A DNA stretch of 64,000 nt from Cellulophaga sp. RHA19 (GTDB lineage Bacteria; Bacteroidota; Bacteroidia; Flavobacteriales; Flavobacteriaceae). The notes beneath the pieces are model-generated. The model was not told where the DNA came from, did no database searches, and was given only the letters and a program-made list of their open reading frames with translations. Below are positions 26,381-35,693 of this stretch, one piece after another; position 1 is the stretch's first letter, and every line of letters begins with the position of its first letter. The translations under genes were made by a program, and so were the position numbers. The DNA lies in NCBI RefSeq assembly GCF_002813425.1, contig NZ_PHUL01000001.1, forward strand, positions 3,835,001 through 3,899,000, given 5' to 3'.

Positions 26381-26833
26381 TTAAAGACTTATTGCTTCTC
26401 CTCCAGCAGCCTCAATAGCTTGCTTTGCAGACGCAGTAAATTTGTGAGCAGAAATTTTAAGAGTAGCTTTTAATTCACCACCACCTAAAATCTTAACCAA
26501 ATCATTTTTTCTTACTAATCTATTCTCTAAAAGAGTTTCAAAAGTAACTACATCTTTTATAGCTCCTTTATCAACTAACTCTTGTAGTTTCTCTAAATTA
26601 ATTCCTTGGTAATCTTTTCTATTGATATTTGTAAAACCAAACTTAGGTACACGTCTTTGCAACGGCATTTGTCCACCTTCAAAACCAATTTTCTTAGAGT
26701 AACCAGATCTAGATTTAGCACCTTTGTGCCCTCTAGTAGCAGTACCACCTTTACCAGAACCTTGTCCTCTACCTACGATTTTACCTGCCTTATTGACAGC
26801 ACCTTCTGCAGGTGTTAAATTACTTAAATTCAT
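26381..26833 (-). CDS. rplO: 50S ribosomal protein L15
   Basis: A late-assembly large-subunit protein. 150 residues: an extended Gly/Lys-rich N-terminal arm (GRGQGSGKGGTATRGHKGAK) followed by the globular part with GGQMPLQRRVPKFGF and the C-terminal AHKFTASAKQAIEAAGGEA. Placed between rpmD and secY as expected. Confidence 0.97.
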   Translation of the reverse strand: MNLSNLTPAEGAVNKAGKIVGRGQGSGKGGTATRGHKGAKSRSGYSKKIGFEGGQMPLQRRVPKFGFTNINRKDYQGINLEKLQELVDKGAIKDVVTFETLLENRLVRKNDLVKILGGGELKATLKISAHKFTASAKQAIEAAGGEAISL

Positions 26834-26849
26834 CTTGATAAATTTATAA

Positions 26850-27029
26850 TTAAGCTTCTTCAGTAGAAACTAAATGTTCAACTTTATTTACCATACCAAG
26901 GATATTTGGCGTAGCCTCATGCTCAACAACTTGACCAATTTTTCTAAGCCCAAGAGCCTCTAAGGTTCTTTTTTGTCTTTGAGTCTGTTTAATATTACTC
27001 TTAACTTGCTTTACTTTAATCTTTCCCAT
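26850..27029 (-). CDS. rpmD: 50S ribosomal protein L30
   Basis: A 59-residue protein read between rplO and rpsE, starting MGKIKVKQVKSNIKQTQRQK and continuing TLEALGLRKIGQVVEHEATP to the end KVEHLVSTEEA. It binds 23S rRNA near 5S rRNA. Short spacings of 16 nt to rplO and 10 nt to rpsE place it in the spc transcript. Confidence 0.95.
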   Translation of the reverse strand: MGKIKVKQVKSNIKQTQRQKRTLEALGLRKIGQVVEHEATPNILGMVNKVEHLVSTEEA

Positions 27030-27039
27030 TGTATCCTAT

Positions 27040-27564
27040 TTATCCTTTAAATACTTTTTCTAAAGATACTCCTCTTTGATCTGCAATTGTTTTTGCATCC
27101 CTAATTTGTAATAAAGCATCAAAAGTTGCTTTAACTACGTTATGAGGGTTAGAAGATCCTTGTGACTTTGATAATACATCATGTACACCAACTGCTTCCA
27201 ATACAGCTCTTACAGCTCCACCAGCAATTACACCTGTACCGTGAGATGCAGGTTGGATATATACACGAGCACCACCAAATTTACCTTTTTGTTCGTGAGG
27301 TATAGTTCCTTTGATTAGAGGGATTCTAATTAAATTCTTTTTTGCGTCTTCAACAGCTTTTGCAATAGCAGTAGCTACATCTTTAGATTTACCTAAACCG
27401 TGTCCAACAACACCGTTTTCATCTCCTACAACTACTATAGCAGAAAAACCAAAAGCTCTACCACCTTTTGTTACCTTAGTAACTCTTTGTACACCAACCA
27501 AACGATCTTTTAGATCTAATCCACCTGGTTTAACTGTTTCTACGTTTTTATATCTTTGGTACAT
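27040..27564 (-). CDS. rpsE: 30S ribosomal protein S5
   Basis: A small-subunit protein involved in decoding accuracy and helicase activity. 174 residues. The N-terminal S5 double-stranded-RNA-binding domain includes [20 protein letters not shown] and [19 protein letters not shown]. The C-terminal domain includes [20 protein letters not shown]. It lies 6 nt after rplR. Confidence 0.97.
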   Translation of the reverse strand: MYQRYKNVETVKPGGLDLKDRLVGVQRVTKVTKGGRAFGFSAIVVVGDENGVVGHGLGKSKDVATAIAKAVEDAKKNLIRIPLIKGTIPHEQKGKFGGARVYIQPASHGTGVIAGGAVRAVLEAVGVHDVLSKSQGSSNPHNVVKATFDALLQIRDAKTIADQRGVSLEKVFKG

Positions 27565-27570
27565 AATATA

Positions 27571-27924
27571 TTAGAATTTAAGTCCGCCTTCTCTAGCACC
27601 TTCTGCTAATGATTTAATTCTTCCGTGGTATAAGTTACCACCTCTATCAAAAGCAATAGTTTCTATACCAGCCTTTAAAGCCTTTTCAGCGATAGCTTTA
27701 CCTACTTGGTTAGCTATTTCTATTTTAGTTCCTTTTGCATCTAGCCCGTTATCTCTTGAAGACGCTGAAACTAATGTAGTTCCTGCATTATCATCAATAA
27801 TTTGAGCATAAATCTCTTTGTTACTTCTAAATACAGCTAATCTTGGTTTAGTTGCAGTTCCAAATGAAACTTTTCTAATCCTTCTTTTAATTCTGTATCT
27901 TCTTTCAGTCTTTGATAATCCCAT
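27571..27924 (-). CDS. rplR: 50S ribosomal protein L18
   Basis: A 5S rRNA-binding protein of the central protuberance. 117 residues, normal length. The start MGLSKTERRYRIKRRIRKVS is basic and unstructured; the core contains RLAVFRSNKEIYAQIIDD and ends FDRGGNLYHGRIKSLAEGAR. Between rplF (11 nt) and rpsE. Confidence 0.97.
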   Translation of the reverse strand: MGLSKTERRYRIKRRIRKVSFGTATKPRLAVFRSNKEIYAQIIDDNAGTTLVSASSRDNGLDAKGTKIEIANQVGKAIAEKALKAGIETIAFDRGGNLYHGRIKSLAEGAREGGLKF

Positions 27925-27935
27925 ATTGCTAATTA

Positions 27936-28478
27936 TTAAGCTGATTTACCTGCTTTTCTTCTTAATACTTCTCCAACAAACTTAATACCTTTTCCTTTGT
28001 AAGGCTCTGGCTTACGAAAAGCTCTAATTTTAGCCGCTACTTGACCAACTAATTGCTTGTCAAAAGATGTTAATTTTACAATTGGATTCTTTCCTTTCTC
28101 AGAAACTGTTTCCACTTTTACCTCTGGAGCTATATCCAAAACTATGTTATGTGAAAAACCTACAGCCAAATCTAATTTTTGTCCTTGGTTGCTAGCTCTA
28201 TAACCAACACCAACCAATTCTAATTCTTTAGTCCAACCTTTAGAAACTCCTTCTATCATATTAAAAAATAAAGCTCTATACAAACCGTGCTTTGCTTTAT
28301 CTTGTTTATGCTCAGAATTTCTCTTTACAATGATTGACCCTTCTTCTATTTCTACCGAAACTCCTGAAAACTCTTGAGTTAATTCACCCAATTTACCTTT
28401 CATTGTAACTACATTATCGTTAACCTCTACGGTTACACCCTCAGGAATTGTTACTGGATTATTACCTATTCTAGACAT
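27936..28478 (-). CDS. rplF: 50S ribosomal protein L6
   Basis: A large-subunit protein near the sarcin-ricin loop and factor-binding site. 180 residues in two homologous halves: MSRIGNNPVTIPEGVTVEV at the start, and the C-terminal signature EPYKGKGIKFVGEVLRRKAG. Follows rpsH by 19 nt. Confidence 0.97.
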   Translation of the reverse strand: MSRIGNNPVTIPEGVTVEVNDNVVTMKGKLGELTQEFSGVSVEIEEGSIIVKRNSEHKQDKAKHGLYRALFFNMIEGVSKGWTKELELVGVGYRASNQGQKLDLAVGFSHNIVLDIAPEVKVETVSEKGKNPIVKLTSFDKQLVGQVAAKIRAFRKPEPYKGKGIKFVGEVLRRKAGKSA

Positions 28479-28497
28479 TATTCTTATTCTTTATAGA

Positions 28498-28896
28498 TTA
28501 ATAAACGTAGCATAAAACTTCACCACCAACTTTTTCTAACTTAGCTTGCTTGCTAGTCATAACTCCATGAGAAGTAGAAACTATAGCGATACCTAAACCG
28601 TTAAGTACTCTTGGCAAGTCTGAAGAACCAGCATACTTACGTAAACCTGGCTTACTTACTCGTTGTATTTTTTTTATTACAGGCTCTTTAGTTGCTTTAT
28701 TGTATTTCAAAGCAATTTTGATTGAACCTTGTACTGCGTCTTCAATGACTTTATAACTTAAAATATATCCTTGATCGAACAATATTTTAGTTATCTCTGT
28801 TTTTAGATTTGAAGCAGGAATCTCTACCACTCTGTGACCTGCACGACTGGCATTTCTAACTCTTGTTAAATAATCTGCTATAGGATCTGTTACCAT
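28498..28896 (-). CDS. rpsH: 30S ribosomal protein S8
   Basis: Binds the central domain of 16S rRNA; in E. coli it is the translational repressor of the spc operon. 132 residues: MVTDPIADYLTRVRNASRAG at the start, and VLNGLGIAIVSTSHGVMT with the conserved S-T-S-x-G RNA-binding loop, ending GGEVLCYVY. The 72-nt gap to rpsN upstream is longer than usual for the cluster. Confidence 0.97.
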   Translation of the reverse strand: MVTDPIADYLTRVRNASRAGHRVVEIPASNLKTEITKILFDQGYILSYKVIEDAVQGSIKIALKYNKATKEPVIKKIQRVSKPGLRKYAGSSDLPRVLNGLGIAIVSTSHGVMTSKQAKLEKVGGEVLCYVY

Positions 28897-28968
28897 TTAA
28901 AATAATTTGCGGTGACGGTTTTTAACTTTTAGCTAAACCTGAAACCAATTTATATTGATTGTTTATTT

Positions 28969-29238
28969 TTACCAACTTGCTTTTTTAACCCCAGGGATTA
29001 AACCATTGTTAGCCATTTCTCTAAATGTTACCCTAGAAATTCCAAAAGTTCTCATATAACCCTTTGGTCTTCCAGTTAACTTACATCTGTTATGCATACG
29101 AACAGGTGAAGCATTTTTTGGTAATTTTTGTAAAGCTTCATAATCTCCAGCTTCTTTTAAAGCTTTCCTTTTTTCAGCATATTTTGCAACTGTTGCGGCT
29201 CTTTTTCTTTCGCGGGCCTTCATTGATTCTTTAGCCAT
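28969..29238 (-). CDS. rpsN: 30S ribosomal protein S14 (zinc-free type)
   Basis: A 3' domain small-subunit protein. At 89 residues and with only one Cys ([20 protein letters not shown]), it is the long C-minus form rather than the 61-residue zinc-binding form. Its start is 1 nt from the rplE stop. Like the zinc-free L36 here, it spares zinc. Confidence 0.97.
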   Translation of the reverse strand: MAKESMKARERKRAATVAKYAEKRKALKEAGDYEALQKLPKNASPVRMHNRCKLTGRPKGYMRTFGISRVTFREMANNGLIPGVKKASW

Positions 29239-29239
29239 A

Positions 29240-29791
29240 CTAATTCTTTTTAAAAGGTAATCCTAGTTGAGTTAATAATGATTTAGCTTCTTTATCAGTT
29301 TCAGCTGTAGTTACAAAAGTAATATCCATACCATTGATTCTATTAATCTTATCAATGTTAATTTCTGGGAATATTATTTGCTCAGTAACACCTAAGTTAT
29401 AGTTTCCACGACCATCAAAACCTGTAGCTTTAATACCTTGAAAATCTCTAACACGCGGCAAAGCACTTGTAATTAACCTATCTAAAAACTCATACATTCT
29501 TTCACCTCTTAACGTAACTTTAGCACCAATTGGCATACCCTTACGTAATTTAAAAGAAGCAACATCCTTTTTAGACATTGTAGAAACTGCTTTCTGACCT
29601 GTTATAAGTGTTAACTCATCCATTGCATGGTCAATAAGCTTCTTATCTGCAACTGCAGCACCAACACCTCTACTTAAAACTATTTTAGTAAGTTTTGGCA
29701 CCTGCATAACGTTCTTATATTCAAACTCCTCTGTAAGAGCAGAAACAATACGTTCTTTATATTCTTGTTTTAATCTTGGAGTGTAAGTCAT
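29240..29791 (-). CDS. rplE: 50S ribosomal protein L5
   Basis: A 5S rRNA-binding protein that contacts P-site tRNA. 183 residues: [20 protein letters not shown] near the start, then [20 protein letters not shown], and the closing [19 protein letters not shown]. Follows rplX by 2 nt. Confidence 0.97.
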   Translation of the reverse strand: MTYTPRLKQEYKERIVSALTEEFEYKNVMQVPKLTKIVLSRGVGAAVADKKLIDHAMDELTLITGQKAVSTMSKKDVASFKLRKGMPIGAKVTLRGERMYEFLDRLITSALPRVRDFQGIKATGFDGRGNYNLGVTEQIIFPEINIDKINRINGMDITFVTTAETDKEAKSLLTQLGLPFKKN

Positions 29792-29793
29792 AA

Positions 29794-30108
29794 TTAAATT
29801 ACTTCATTAGATTTTTTAGAAAATCTCACTTTCTTACCATCTCTTACTTCATAACCTACCTTTGTTACTTCTCCAGATTTTGGATCAATTAAAGATAAAT
29901 TTGAAATGTGTAATGGAGCTTCCTTTTTAACGATTCCTCCTTGAGGATTGTTTGCGCTAGGCTTCTCATGTTTAGATACCATATTAGCACCTTCAACAAT
30001 TGCCTTATTCTTTTCACGGTCAACACTAACAACTTTACCCTCTGTACCTTTATGGTCTCCGGCAATAATTCTTACTGTATCTCCTGTTTTAATTTTTAAC
30101 TTCATCAT
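29794..30108 (-). CDS. rplX: 50S ribosomal protein L24
   Basis: An assembly-initiating protein near the exit tunnel. 104 residues with an N-terminal KOW motif ([20 protein letters not shown]). Two adjacent ATG codons open the frame (MMKLKIK); the second, at 30105, matches the usual start of the family, so the true start may be one codon later. Confidence 0.96.
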   Translation of the reverse strand: MMKLKIKTGDTVRIIAGDHKGTEGKVVSVDREKNKAIVEGANMVSKHEKPSANNPQGGIVKKEAPLHISNLSLIDPKSGEVTKVGYEVRDGKKVRFSKKSNEVI

Positions 30109-30119
30109 TTTTCTGAATA

Positions 30120-30488
30120 TTAAAGTACCTCAGGGGCTAATGAAACAATCTTCATGAATTGCTTATCACGAAGCTCTCTTGCAACAGGTCCAAAAACACG
30201 TGTACCTCTCATTTCACCCGTTGGGTTTAATAATACACACGCATTATCATCAAAACGAATGTAAGATCCATCTTGTCTTCTTACTTCTTTTTTAGTTCTT
30301 ACAACTACTGCAGTAGAAACAGCACCTTTTTTAATACCTCCGTTTGGAGTAGCATCTTTAACAGACACTACTATTTTATCTCCAACTGATGCATATCTTC
30401 TTTTGGTACCGCCCAATACACGTATAGTCAAAACTTCTTTTGCCCCTGTATTGTCTGCCACTTTTAGTCTAGATTCTTGCTGTAACAT
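30120..30488 (-). CDS. rplN: 50S ribosomal protein L14
   Basis: A universally conserved protein forming intersubunit bridges. 122 residues: [20 protein letters not shown] at the start, the [20 protein letters not shown] segment, and [20 protein letters not shown] at the end. It starts 1 nt after the rpsQ stop. Confidence 0.98.
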   Translation of the reverse strand: MLQQESRLKVADNTGAKEVLTIRVLGGTKRRYASVGDKIVVSVKDATPNGGIKKGAVSTAVVVRTKKEVRRQDGSYIRFDDNACVLLNPTGEMRGTRVFGPVARELRDKQFMKIVSLAPEVL

Positions 30489-30489
30489 A

Positions 30490-30747
30490 TTATTTAGCTC
30501 TTTCTAAAATTTCCACCAATCTCCAACACTTAGTTCTACTCAATGGACGTGTCTCCATTATTTTTACTGTATCACCAATATTGCAATCGTTTGTTTCGTC
30601 GTGCGCAACATATTTCTTTGTTTTTAACACGAACTTACCGTACATAGGGTGCTTAACACGCTTAACTTCTGAAACCACAATTGATTTCTCCATTTTGTTG
30701 CTAGTTACAACTCCTATTCTCTCTTTTCTTAAATTTCTTTTTTCCAT
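30490..30747 (-). CDS. rpsQ: 30S ribosomal protein S17
   Basis: A primary 16S rRNA-binding OB-fold protein. 85 residues: [20 protein letters not shown], then [20 protein letters not shown] and [16 protein letters not shown]. Between rpmC (13 nt) and rplN (1 nt). Confidence 0.97.
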   Translation of the reverse strand: MEKRNLRKERIGVVTSNKMEKSIVVSEVKRVKHPMYGKFVLKTKKYVAHDETNDCNIGDTVKIMETRPLSRTKCWRLVEILERAK

Positions 30748-30760
30748 AAAGCAGAACCAA

Positions 30761-30952
30761 TTATTGGTTATCCCTTTTAGTTAATTCAGTTGCTAGTCTA
30801 GCCACCGTTCTTCTCGTCTTTCTGATTTGAAGTGGATTCTCCAAAGGCGTAACAGAGTGGGCTAATTTTAAATCCCCATACTGCTTTTTAAACTCAGCTA
30901 ATTTATTTTTTAAATCTTCAACTGATAATTCTTTTACTTCTGATTGTTTCAT
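30761..30952 (-). CDS. rpmC: 50S ribosomal protein L29
   Basis: A 63-residue, two-helix protein at the polypeptide exit, where it helps form the docking site for trigger factor and [23 protein letters not shown] at the start and [19 protein letters not shown] at the end are diagnostic. It follows rplP by 18 nt. Confidence 0.97.
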   Translation of the reverse strand: MKQSEVKELSVEDLKNKLAEFKKQYGDLKLAHSVTPLENPLQIRKTRRTVARLATELTKRDNQ

Positions 30953-30970
30953 GATTCCTTAAATTATAAA

Positions 30971-31390
30971 TTAAGCTGAATAATCTCTAGCAACAATAAA
31001 TTTAGTCTTTACCGGTAATTTTTGAGCCGCAAGACGTAAAGCCTCTTTAGCTATGTCCATAGGAACACCCGCTATCTCAAACATAATTCTACCTGGTTTC
31101 ACAACAGCAACAAAATATTCTGGCGCACCTTTACCTTTACCCATACGTACTTCTAATGGCTTTTTAGTAATAGGCTTGTCTGGAAATATTTTTATCCATA
31201 ACTGTCCTTCTCTCTTCATATATCTAGTAGCAGCAATACGAGCCGCCTCTATCTGACGTGAAGTAATAAACTTAGAATCTAAAGATTTTATACCGAACAT
31301 ACCGTTAGAAAGCTGGTGCCCTCTTTGCGAAAGTCCTTTCATACGGCCTTTCTGCGCTTTACGAAATTTGGTTCTTTTTGGTTGTAACAT
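30971..31390 (-). CDS. rplP: 50S ribosomal protein L16
   Basis: Needed for A-site tRNA accommodation and late 50S assembly. 139 residues: [20 protein letters not shown], the [20 protein letters not shown] segment, and [20 protein letters not shown]. Follows rpsC by 20 nt. Confidence 0.98.
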   Translation of the reverse strand: MLQPKRTKFRKAQKGRMKGLSQRGHQLSNGMFGIKSLDSKFITSRQIEAARIAATRYMKREGQLWIKIFPDKPITKKPLEVRMGKGKGAPEYFVAVVKPGRIMFEIAGVPMDIAKEALRLAAQKLPVKTKFIVARDYSA

Positions 31391-31410
31391 TTCTCTATCT
31401 CTTTAAATAA

Positions 31411-32127
31411 TTACTTTCTACGACGTTGTTTCTTAGGCCCTTCGTTTCTTCCACCTTTGCCTTGCCCTTTAGACATACCAACTAATGGAGAAAGCTCTCT
31501 TTTACCATAAACTTCGCCTTTCATAATCCACACCTTAATACCTAATCTTCCATAAGTAGTATGAGCTTCATTTAATGCATAGTCTATATCTGCTCTAAAA
31601 GTAGATAACGGAATTCTACCATCTTTGTAAGCTTCAGAACGAGCCATTTCAGCACCGTTCAATCTTCCAGAGATTTGAATTTTTATACCTTCTGCATTCA
31701 TTCTCATTGCAGCAGCAATTGCCATCTTAATAGCTCTTCTATAAGAAATTCTATTTTCAATTTGACGAGCAACACTAGCAGCTACAAGATTAGCATCTAC
31801 TTCTGGCCTCTTAATTTCAAATATATTAATCTGAACTTCCTTACTTGTAATTTTCTTAAGCTCTTCTTTTAACTTATCAACTTCCTGACCACCTTTACCG
31901 ATAATAATACCAGGTCTAGCAGTAGTAATAGTTACAGTTACAAGCTTTAAAGTACGCTCTATAATAACTCTAGAAACACTAGCTTTTGCTAAACGAGCAT
32001 GAACATACTTACGTATTTTATCATCCTCTGCTAATTTGTCTCCGTAATCATTTCCACCATACCAGTTAGATTCCCAACCTCTTATGATACCTAGACGATT
32101 CCCGATTGGATTTGTTTTTTGTCCCAT
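31411..32127 (-). CDS. rpsC: 30S ribosomal protein S3
   Basis: Lines the mRNA entry channel. 238 residues: [20 protein letters not shown] at the start, a KH RNA-binding domain with [20 protein letters not shown], and the S3 C-terminal domain with [20 protein letters not shown]. The tail is Gly/Lys-rich. Follows rplV by 9 nt. Confidence 0.98.
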   Translation of the reverse strand: MGQKTNPIGNRLGIIRGWESNWYGGNDYGDKLAEDDKIRKYVHARLAKASVSRVIIERTLKLVTVTITTARPGIIIGKGGQEVDKLKEELKKITSKEVQINIFEIKRPEVDANLVAASVARQIENRISYRRAIKMAIAAAMRMNAEGIKIQISGRLNGAEMARSEAYKDGRIPLSTFRADIDYALNEAHTTYGRLGIKVWIMKGEVYGKRELSPLVGMSKGQGKGGRNEGPKKQRRRK

Positions 32128-32136
32128 AGTAATGTC

Positions 32137-32544
32137 TTAGCTTTGAGTTTTATTGTTAGATTCTAAAACCAATGTTACGTGGTTAGAACGTTTTCTAATT
32201 CTATGTGCTCTTCCTTGTGGCGCCGGTCTCAACCTTTTTAACATTGCACCACTATCAACTCTTATTTCCTTAACAATAAGATCTGCCTCTTCAATATCTG
32301 CATCTTCATTTTTAGACTGCCAGTTAGCAATAGCAGAAAGCAACAACTTCTCTACTCTTCTTGAAGCTTCTTTTTGACTAAACTTTAATATAGCCAAAGC
32401 CTTCTCTACCTGTACACCTCTAATTAAATCTGCAACAAGACGCATTTTTCTTGGTGAAGTTGGACAATTGTTCAACTTCGCAAAAGCAATCTTCTTCTTT
32501 TCAGCCTTAATTCTTTCGGCCATCTGTTTTTTACGAACTCCCAT
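32137..32544 (-). CDS. rplV: 50S ribosomal protein L22
   Basis: Its extended hairpin lines the exit tunnel, a site of macrolide-resistance changes in other bacteria. 135 residues: [20 protein letters not shown] near the start and [20 protein letters not shown] near the end. Follows rpsS by 3 nt. Confidence 0.97.
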   Translation of the reverse strand: MGVRKKQMAERIKAEKKKIAFAKLNNCPTSPRKMRLVADLIRGVQVEKALAILKFSQKEASRRVEKLLLSAIANWQSKNEDADIEEADLIVKEIRVDSGAMLKRLRPAPQGRAHRIRKRSNHVTLVLESNNKTQS

Positions 32545-32547
32545 AGC

Positions 32548-32826
32548 TTACTTTTTTCCTTTGTTCTTCGCACCCGCATGACCTCTAAAAGATCTAGTTG
32601 GTGAAAATTCTCCTAATTTATGCCCTACCATATTCTCTGTTACATAAACAGGAACAAATTGTCTACCGTTGTGTACTGCTATAGTTTGACCAACAAAATC
32701 AGGAGTAATCATAGAAGCTCTAGACCAAGTCTTAATAACTGCTTTTTTACCCGACTCAACATTTTGCTGAACTTTCTTATCTAAACTATAATGAACGTAA
32801 GGTCCTTTCTTTAGTGAACGTGCCAT
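32548..32826 (-). CDS. rpsS: 30S ribosomal protein S19
   Basis: A small-subunit head protein paired with S13. 92 residues: [19 protein letters not shown], the [20 protein letters not shown] segment, and [20 protein letters not shown]. Follows rplB by 12 nt. Confidence 0.98.
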   Translation of the reverse strand: MARSLKKGPYVHYSLDKKVQQNVESGKKAVIKTWSRASMITPDFVGQTIAVHNGRQFVPVYVTENMVGHKLGEFSPTRSFRGHAGAKNKGKK

Positions 32827-32838
32827 TTTTTTCTAATT

Positions 32839-33663
32839 TTATTTCTTTCTACGTTCTAATATATATCTATTTGTATCCTTAGTTTTAGAACGAGTTCTAA
32901 ATCCTTTAGCAGGTATACCATTTCTTGATCTTGGATGACCACCTGAAGCTCTACCTTCACCACCACCCATTGGGTGATCCACAGGGTTCATTGCTACCGG
33001 TCTTGTTCTTGGTCTTCTACCCAACCATCTACTTCTACCTGCTTTACCAGATACTAGTAATTGGTGATCAGAATTTGATACTGCACCTATAGTAGCCATA
33101 CAACCTGCTAAAACTAACCTAGTCTCACCAGATGGCAACTTAACAGTTACAAATTTTCCATCCTTTGCCATTAATTGAGCAAAAGTACCTGCACTTCTAG
33201 CCATTACAGCTCCTTGTCCAGGACGTAGTTCTATACAAGAAATAATTGTTCCCAAAGGAATTGCACTTAACGGTAAAGCATTACCAACTTCCGGAGAAGC
33301 TGTTTCACCAGAAGAAATCTTCTGACCTACCTCCAAACCATTTTGAGCAACAATATATCTCTTTTCACCATCAGCATACTCCGCCAATGCAATAAATGCT
33401 GTTCTGTTAGGATCGTACTGAATAGACTCAATAGTCGCAACAACACCCTGCTTATCACGCTTAAAATCTATTACACGATACCTTCTTTTATGACCTCCAC
33501 CTTTTTGGCGCATTGTCATTTTACCCTGACTGTTTCTACCTCCAGACTTTTTTAACGGAGCAAGCAAGCTTTTCTCCGGCTTATCAGTAGTAATCGCGTC
33601 AAATCCGTTTACTACTCTAAATCGCTGTCCTGGAGTGATTGGTTTTAATTTTCTAACTGACAT
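32839..33663 (-). CDS. rplB: 50S ribosomal protein L2
   Basis: Essential for subunit association and peptidyl-transferase assembly. 274 residues: [19 protein letters not shown], an OB-fold N-terminal domain, an SH3-like C-terminal domain, and the signature [20 protein letters not shown] containing the conserved His. Follows rplW by 9 nt. Confidence 0.98.
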   Translation of the reverse strand: MSVRKLKPITPGQRFRVVNGFDAITTDKPEKSLLAPLKKSGGRNSQGKMTMRQKGGGHKRRYRVIDFKRDKQGVVATIESIQYDPNRTAFIALAEYADGEKRYIVAQNGLEVGQKISSGETASPEVGNALPLSAIPLGTIISCIELRPGQGAVMARSAGTFAQLMAKDGKFVTVKLPSGETRLVLAGCMATIGAVSNSDHQLLVSGKAGRSRWLGRRPRTRPVAMNPVDHPMGGGEGRASGGHPRSRNGIPAKGFRTRSKTKDTNRYILERRKK

Positions 33664-33672
33664 GTTTTGTCT

Positions 33673-33963
33673 TTATAGATTATTATAAAAATCAATTATA
33701 TCCCCTTCTACCACGTCAATAATAGCTTTTTTATAACTATTAGTTTTTCCGTGCTGCACACCTGTCTTAGTGTGACGTGTTTTACGTTTTGGTCCGTAAA
33801 TCATTGTTCGAACATTTTTTACCGAAACCCCATAAGCCTGCTCTACAGCATCCTTAATTTGAATTTTATTGGCTTTTAAATCCACAACGAAACCATAACG
33901 ATTATACAACTCGCTATCAGCGGTCATTTTTTCCGTAATTATTGGCTTAACTATTATACTCAT
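33673..33963 (-). CDS. rplW: 50S ribosomal protein L23
   Basis: Located at the exit tunnel, where it docks trigger factor and SRP. 96 residues: MSIIVKPIITEKMTADSEL, RYGFVVDLKANKIQIKDAVE and VRTMIYGPKRKTRHTKTG. Follows rplD by 7 nt. Confidence 0.97.
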   Translation of the reverse strand: MSIIVKPIITEKMTADSELYNRYGFVVDLKANKIQIKDAVEQAYGVSVKNVRTMIYGPKRKTRHTKTGVQHGKTNSYKKAIIDVVEGDIIDFYNNL

Positions 33964-33970
33964 TGCTTTT

Positions 33971-34600
33971 TTATTTGTTTAAGTTCGATACAATTCCCTC
34001 TAATGCACCCTCAAATAACACTACACTAGAAGCATTAAGTATTTTGTAAGTGCTTAATTCTGAGTTAATTACAACTTCGGAACGCTTTAAATTGCGCGAT
34101 GACAAATATACATTATTATTTGAATCACCCAACACAATTAAAGATTTTTTATTTTCAATACCCAATGACTTAAGAACTTCTTTAAATTCTTTAGTTTTTG
34201 GAGCATCAAAATTAAAGTCTTCAACTACTAAAATTGCTTTCTCATTTTGCTTAATACTAAAAGCAGATTTTCTTGCCAAACGCTTAACGTTCTTATTTAA
34301 TTTCTGCTTATAATCTTTAGGACGCGGGCCAAAAATACGACCACCACCTCTAAAAACCGGAGATTTAATACTACCCGCACGAGCAGTACCTGTTCCCTTT
34401 TGTTTCTTTATTTTTCTTGTACTACCAGCAATCTCAGCTCTTTCCTTTGATTTATGGTTTCCTTGCCTCTGATGCGCCAAATACTGCTTTACATCTAAAT
34501 ATACAGCATGGTTATTAGGCTCTATTGCGAATACCGAGTCAGTAAGGTCTACCTTTCTACCCGTATCTTTTCCTTTACTATCTAAAACTGCTACTTTCAT
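33971..34600 (-). CDS. rplD: 50S ribosomal protein L4
   Basis: Lines the exit tunnel with an extended loop; in E. coli it also represses the S10 operon at its leader. 209 residues. The loop region contains [20 protein letters not shown] and [20 protein letters not shown]. Its ATG overlaps the rplC stop by one base (TAATG), giving translational coupling. It is a candidate regulator for the leader hairpin upstream of rplC. Confidence 0.97.
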   Translation of the reverse strand: MKVAVLDSKGKDTGRKVDLTDSVFAIEPNNHAVYLDVKQYLAHQRQGNHKSKERAEIAGSTRKIKKQKGTGTARAGSIKSPVFRGGGRIFGPRPKDYKQKLNKNVKRLARKSAFSIKQNEKAILVVEDFNFDAPKTKEFKEVLKSLGIENKKSLIVLGDSNNNVYLSSRNLKRSEVVINSELSTYKILNASSVVLFEGALEGIVSNLNK

Positions 34601-35217
34601 TACTTCTGAATAGTTACGTAAGCGTTTTTATGACCAGGAACACAACCTTTTACTACTAAAAGATTTTTTTCTGGAACTACTTTATAAACTCTAAGGTTTT
34701 GAACAGTGACTCTTTCACCACCCATTCTACCTGCCATCTTCATACCCTTAAAAACTCTTGCAGGATAAGAAGCTGCACCAATAGAACCCGGAGCTCTTAA
34801 TCTATTATGCTGACCATGCGTAGCCTGACCAACACCTCCAAAGCCATGTCTTTTAACAACACCTTGAAAACCTTTACCTTTTGACGTACCAACTACATCA
34901 ACAAATTCACCTTCTTTAAACTGATCAACACTTATAGAGTCACCAAGCTTAAATTCACCATCAAAACCTTGAAATTCAACGACTTTCTTTTTAGGAGAAG
35001 TACCTGCCTTTTTAAAATGACCCGATTGAGCCTTATTAGCACGCTTTTCTGCCTTGTCATCGAAACCTAGTTGAAGAGCACTATACCCATCAACCTCCTC
35101 AGTTCTGACTTGGGTAACAACACATGGCCCAGCTTCGATTACTGTACATGGAATATTCTTTCCATTTTCATCAAAGATGCTGGTCATGCCAATCTTTCTT
35201 CCAATTAACCCAGACAT
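34600..35217 (-). CDS. rplC: 50S ribosomal protein L3
   Basis: An assembly-initiating protein close to the peptidyl-transferase centre. 205 residues: [20 protein letters not shown], the central [19 protein letters not shown] segment with the conserved methylatable-type Gln region, and [20 protein letters not shown]. It is separated from rpsJ by an exceptional 160-nt gap with a hairpin. Confidence 0.98.
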   Translation of the reverse strand: MSGLIGRKIGMTSIFDENGKNIPCTVIEAGPCVVTQVRTEEVDGYSALQLGFDDKAEKRANKAQSGHFKKAGTSPKKKVVEFQGFDGEFKLGDSISVDQFKEGEFVDVVGTSKGKGFQGVVKRHGFGGVGQATHGQHNRLRAPGSIGAASYPARVFKGMKMAGRMGGERVTVQNLRVYKVVPEKNLLVVKGCVPGHKNAYVTIQK

Positions 35218-35377
35218 ATTTATTAATTATTAATTATTAATTACTTATTTATTACTTAACTTTTTGACAAAAAAACAGGGTCAAAAATAACTCAACCCTG
35301 AATTTATTTTTTCCGTCTTTCCTTCGCGAAACGCTTAGGACATGTCATCTACCCCCATCAGAGGCAGACATAGATAC
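35218..35377 (-). promoter_or_regulatory. 160-nt leader between rpsJ and rplC with terminator-like hairpin
   Basis: The largest gap inside the ribosomal cluster. On the minus strand it contains CAGGGT...ACCCTG (35276-35300), a 6-bp stem with a 13-nt loop followed by a T7 run, so it could act as an attenuator. A TTAATTA repeat tract (35219-35243) then leads to the rplC ATG. The gap may also hold a separate promoter, but I see no TAnnTTTG match. Confidence 0.5.
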
Positions 35378-35683
35378 TTAAACTTTAATCTCTACTTCTA
35401 CACCACTTGGCAACTCTAACTTCATTAGAGCGTCAATAGTTTTTGAAGAAGAACTATAAATATCTAATAATCTTTTATAAGAACTTAACTGAAACTGCTC
35501 TCTAGATTTTTTATTTACGTGCGGTGAACGCAATACTGTAAATATCTTCTTGTGAGTTGGTAACGGAATTGGTCCAGTTATAACCGCTCCAGTAGTCTTA
35601 ACAGTCTTAACAATTTTCTCAGCAGATTTATCTACTAAATTGTGATCGTAAGATTTTAATTTTATTCTAATTTTTTGACTCAT
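35378..35683 (-). CDS. rpsJ: 30S ribosomal protein S10
   Basis: A head protein of the small subunit; its homologue also acts in transcription antitermination as NusE. 101 residues: [40 protein letters not shown] and [19 protein letters not shown]. It follows fusA by 10 nt and so belongs to the str transcript rather than opening a separate S10 operon. Confidence 0.98.
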   Translation of the reverse strand: MSQKIRIKLKSYDHNLVDKSAEKIVKTVKTTGAVITGPIPLPTHKKIFTVLRSPHVNKKSREQFQLSSYKRLLDIYSSSSKTIDALMKLELPSGVEVEIKV

Positions 35684-35693
35684 TTTACTAAAT

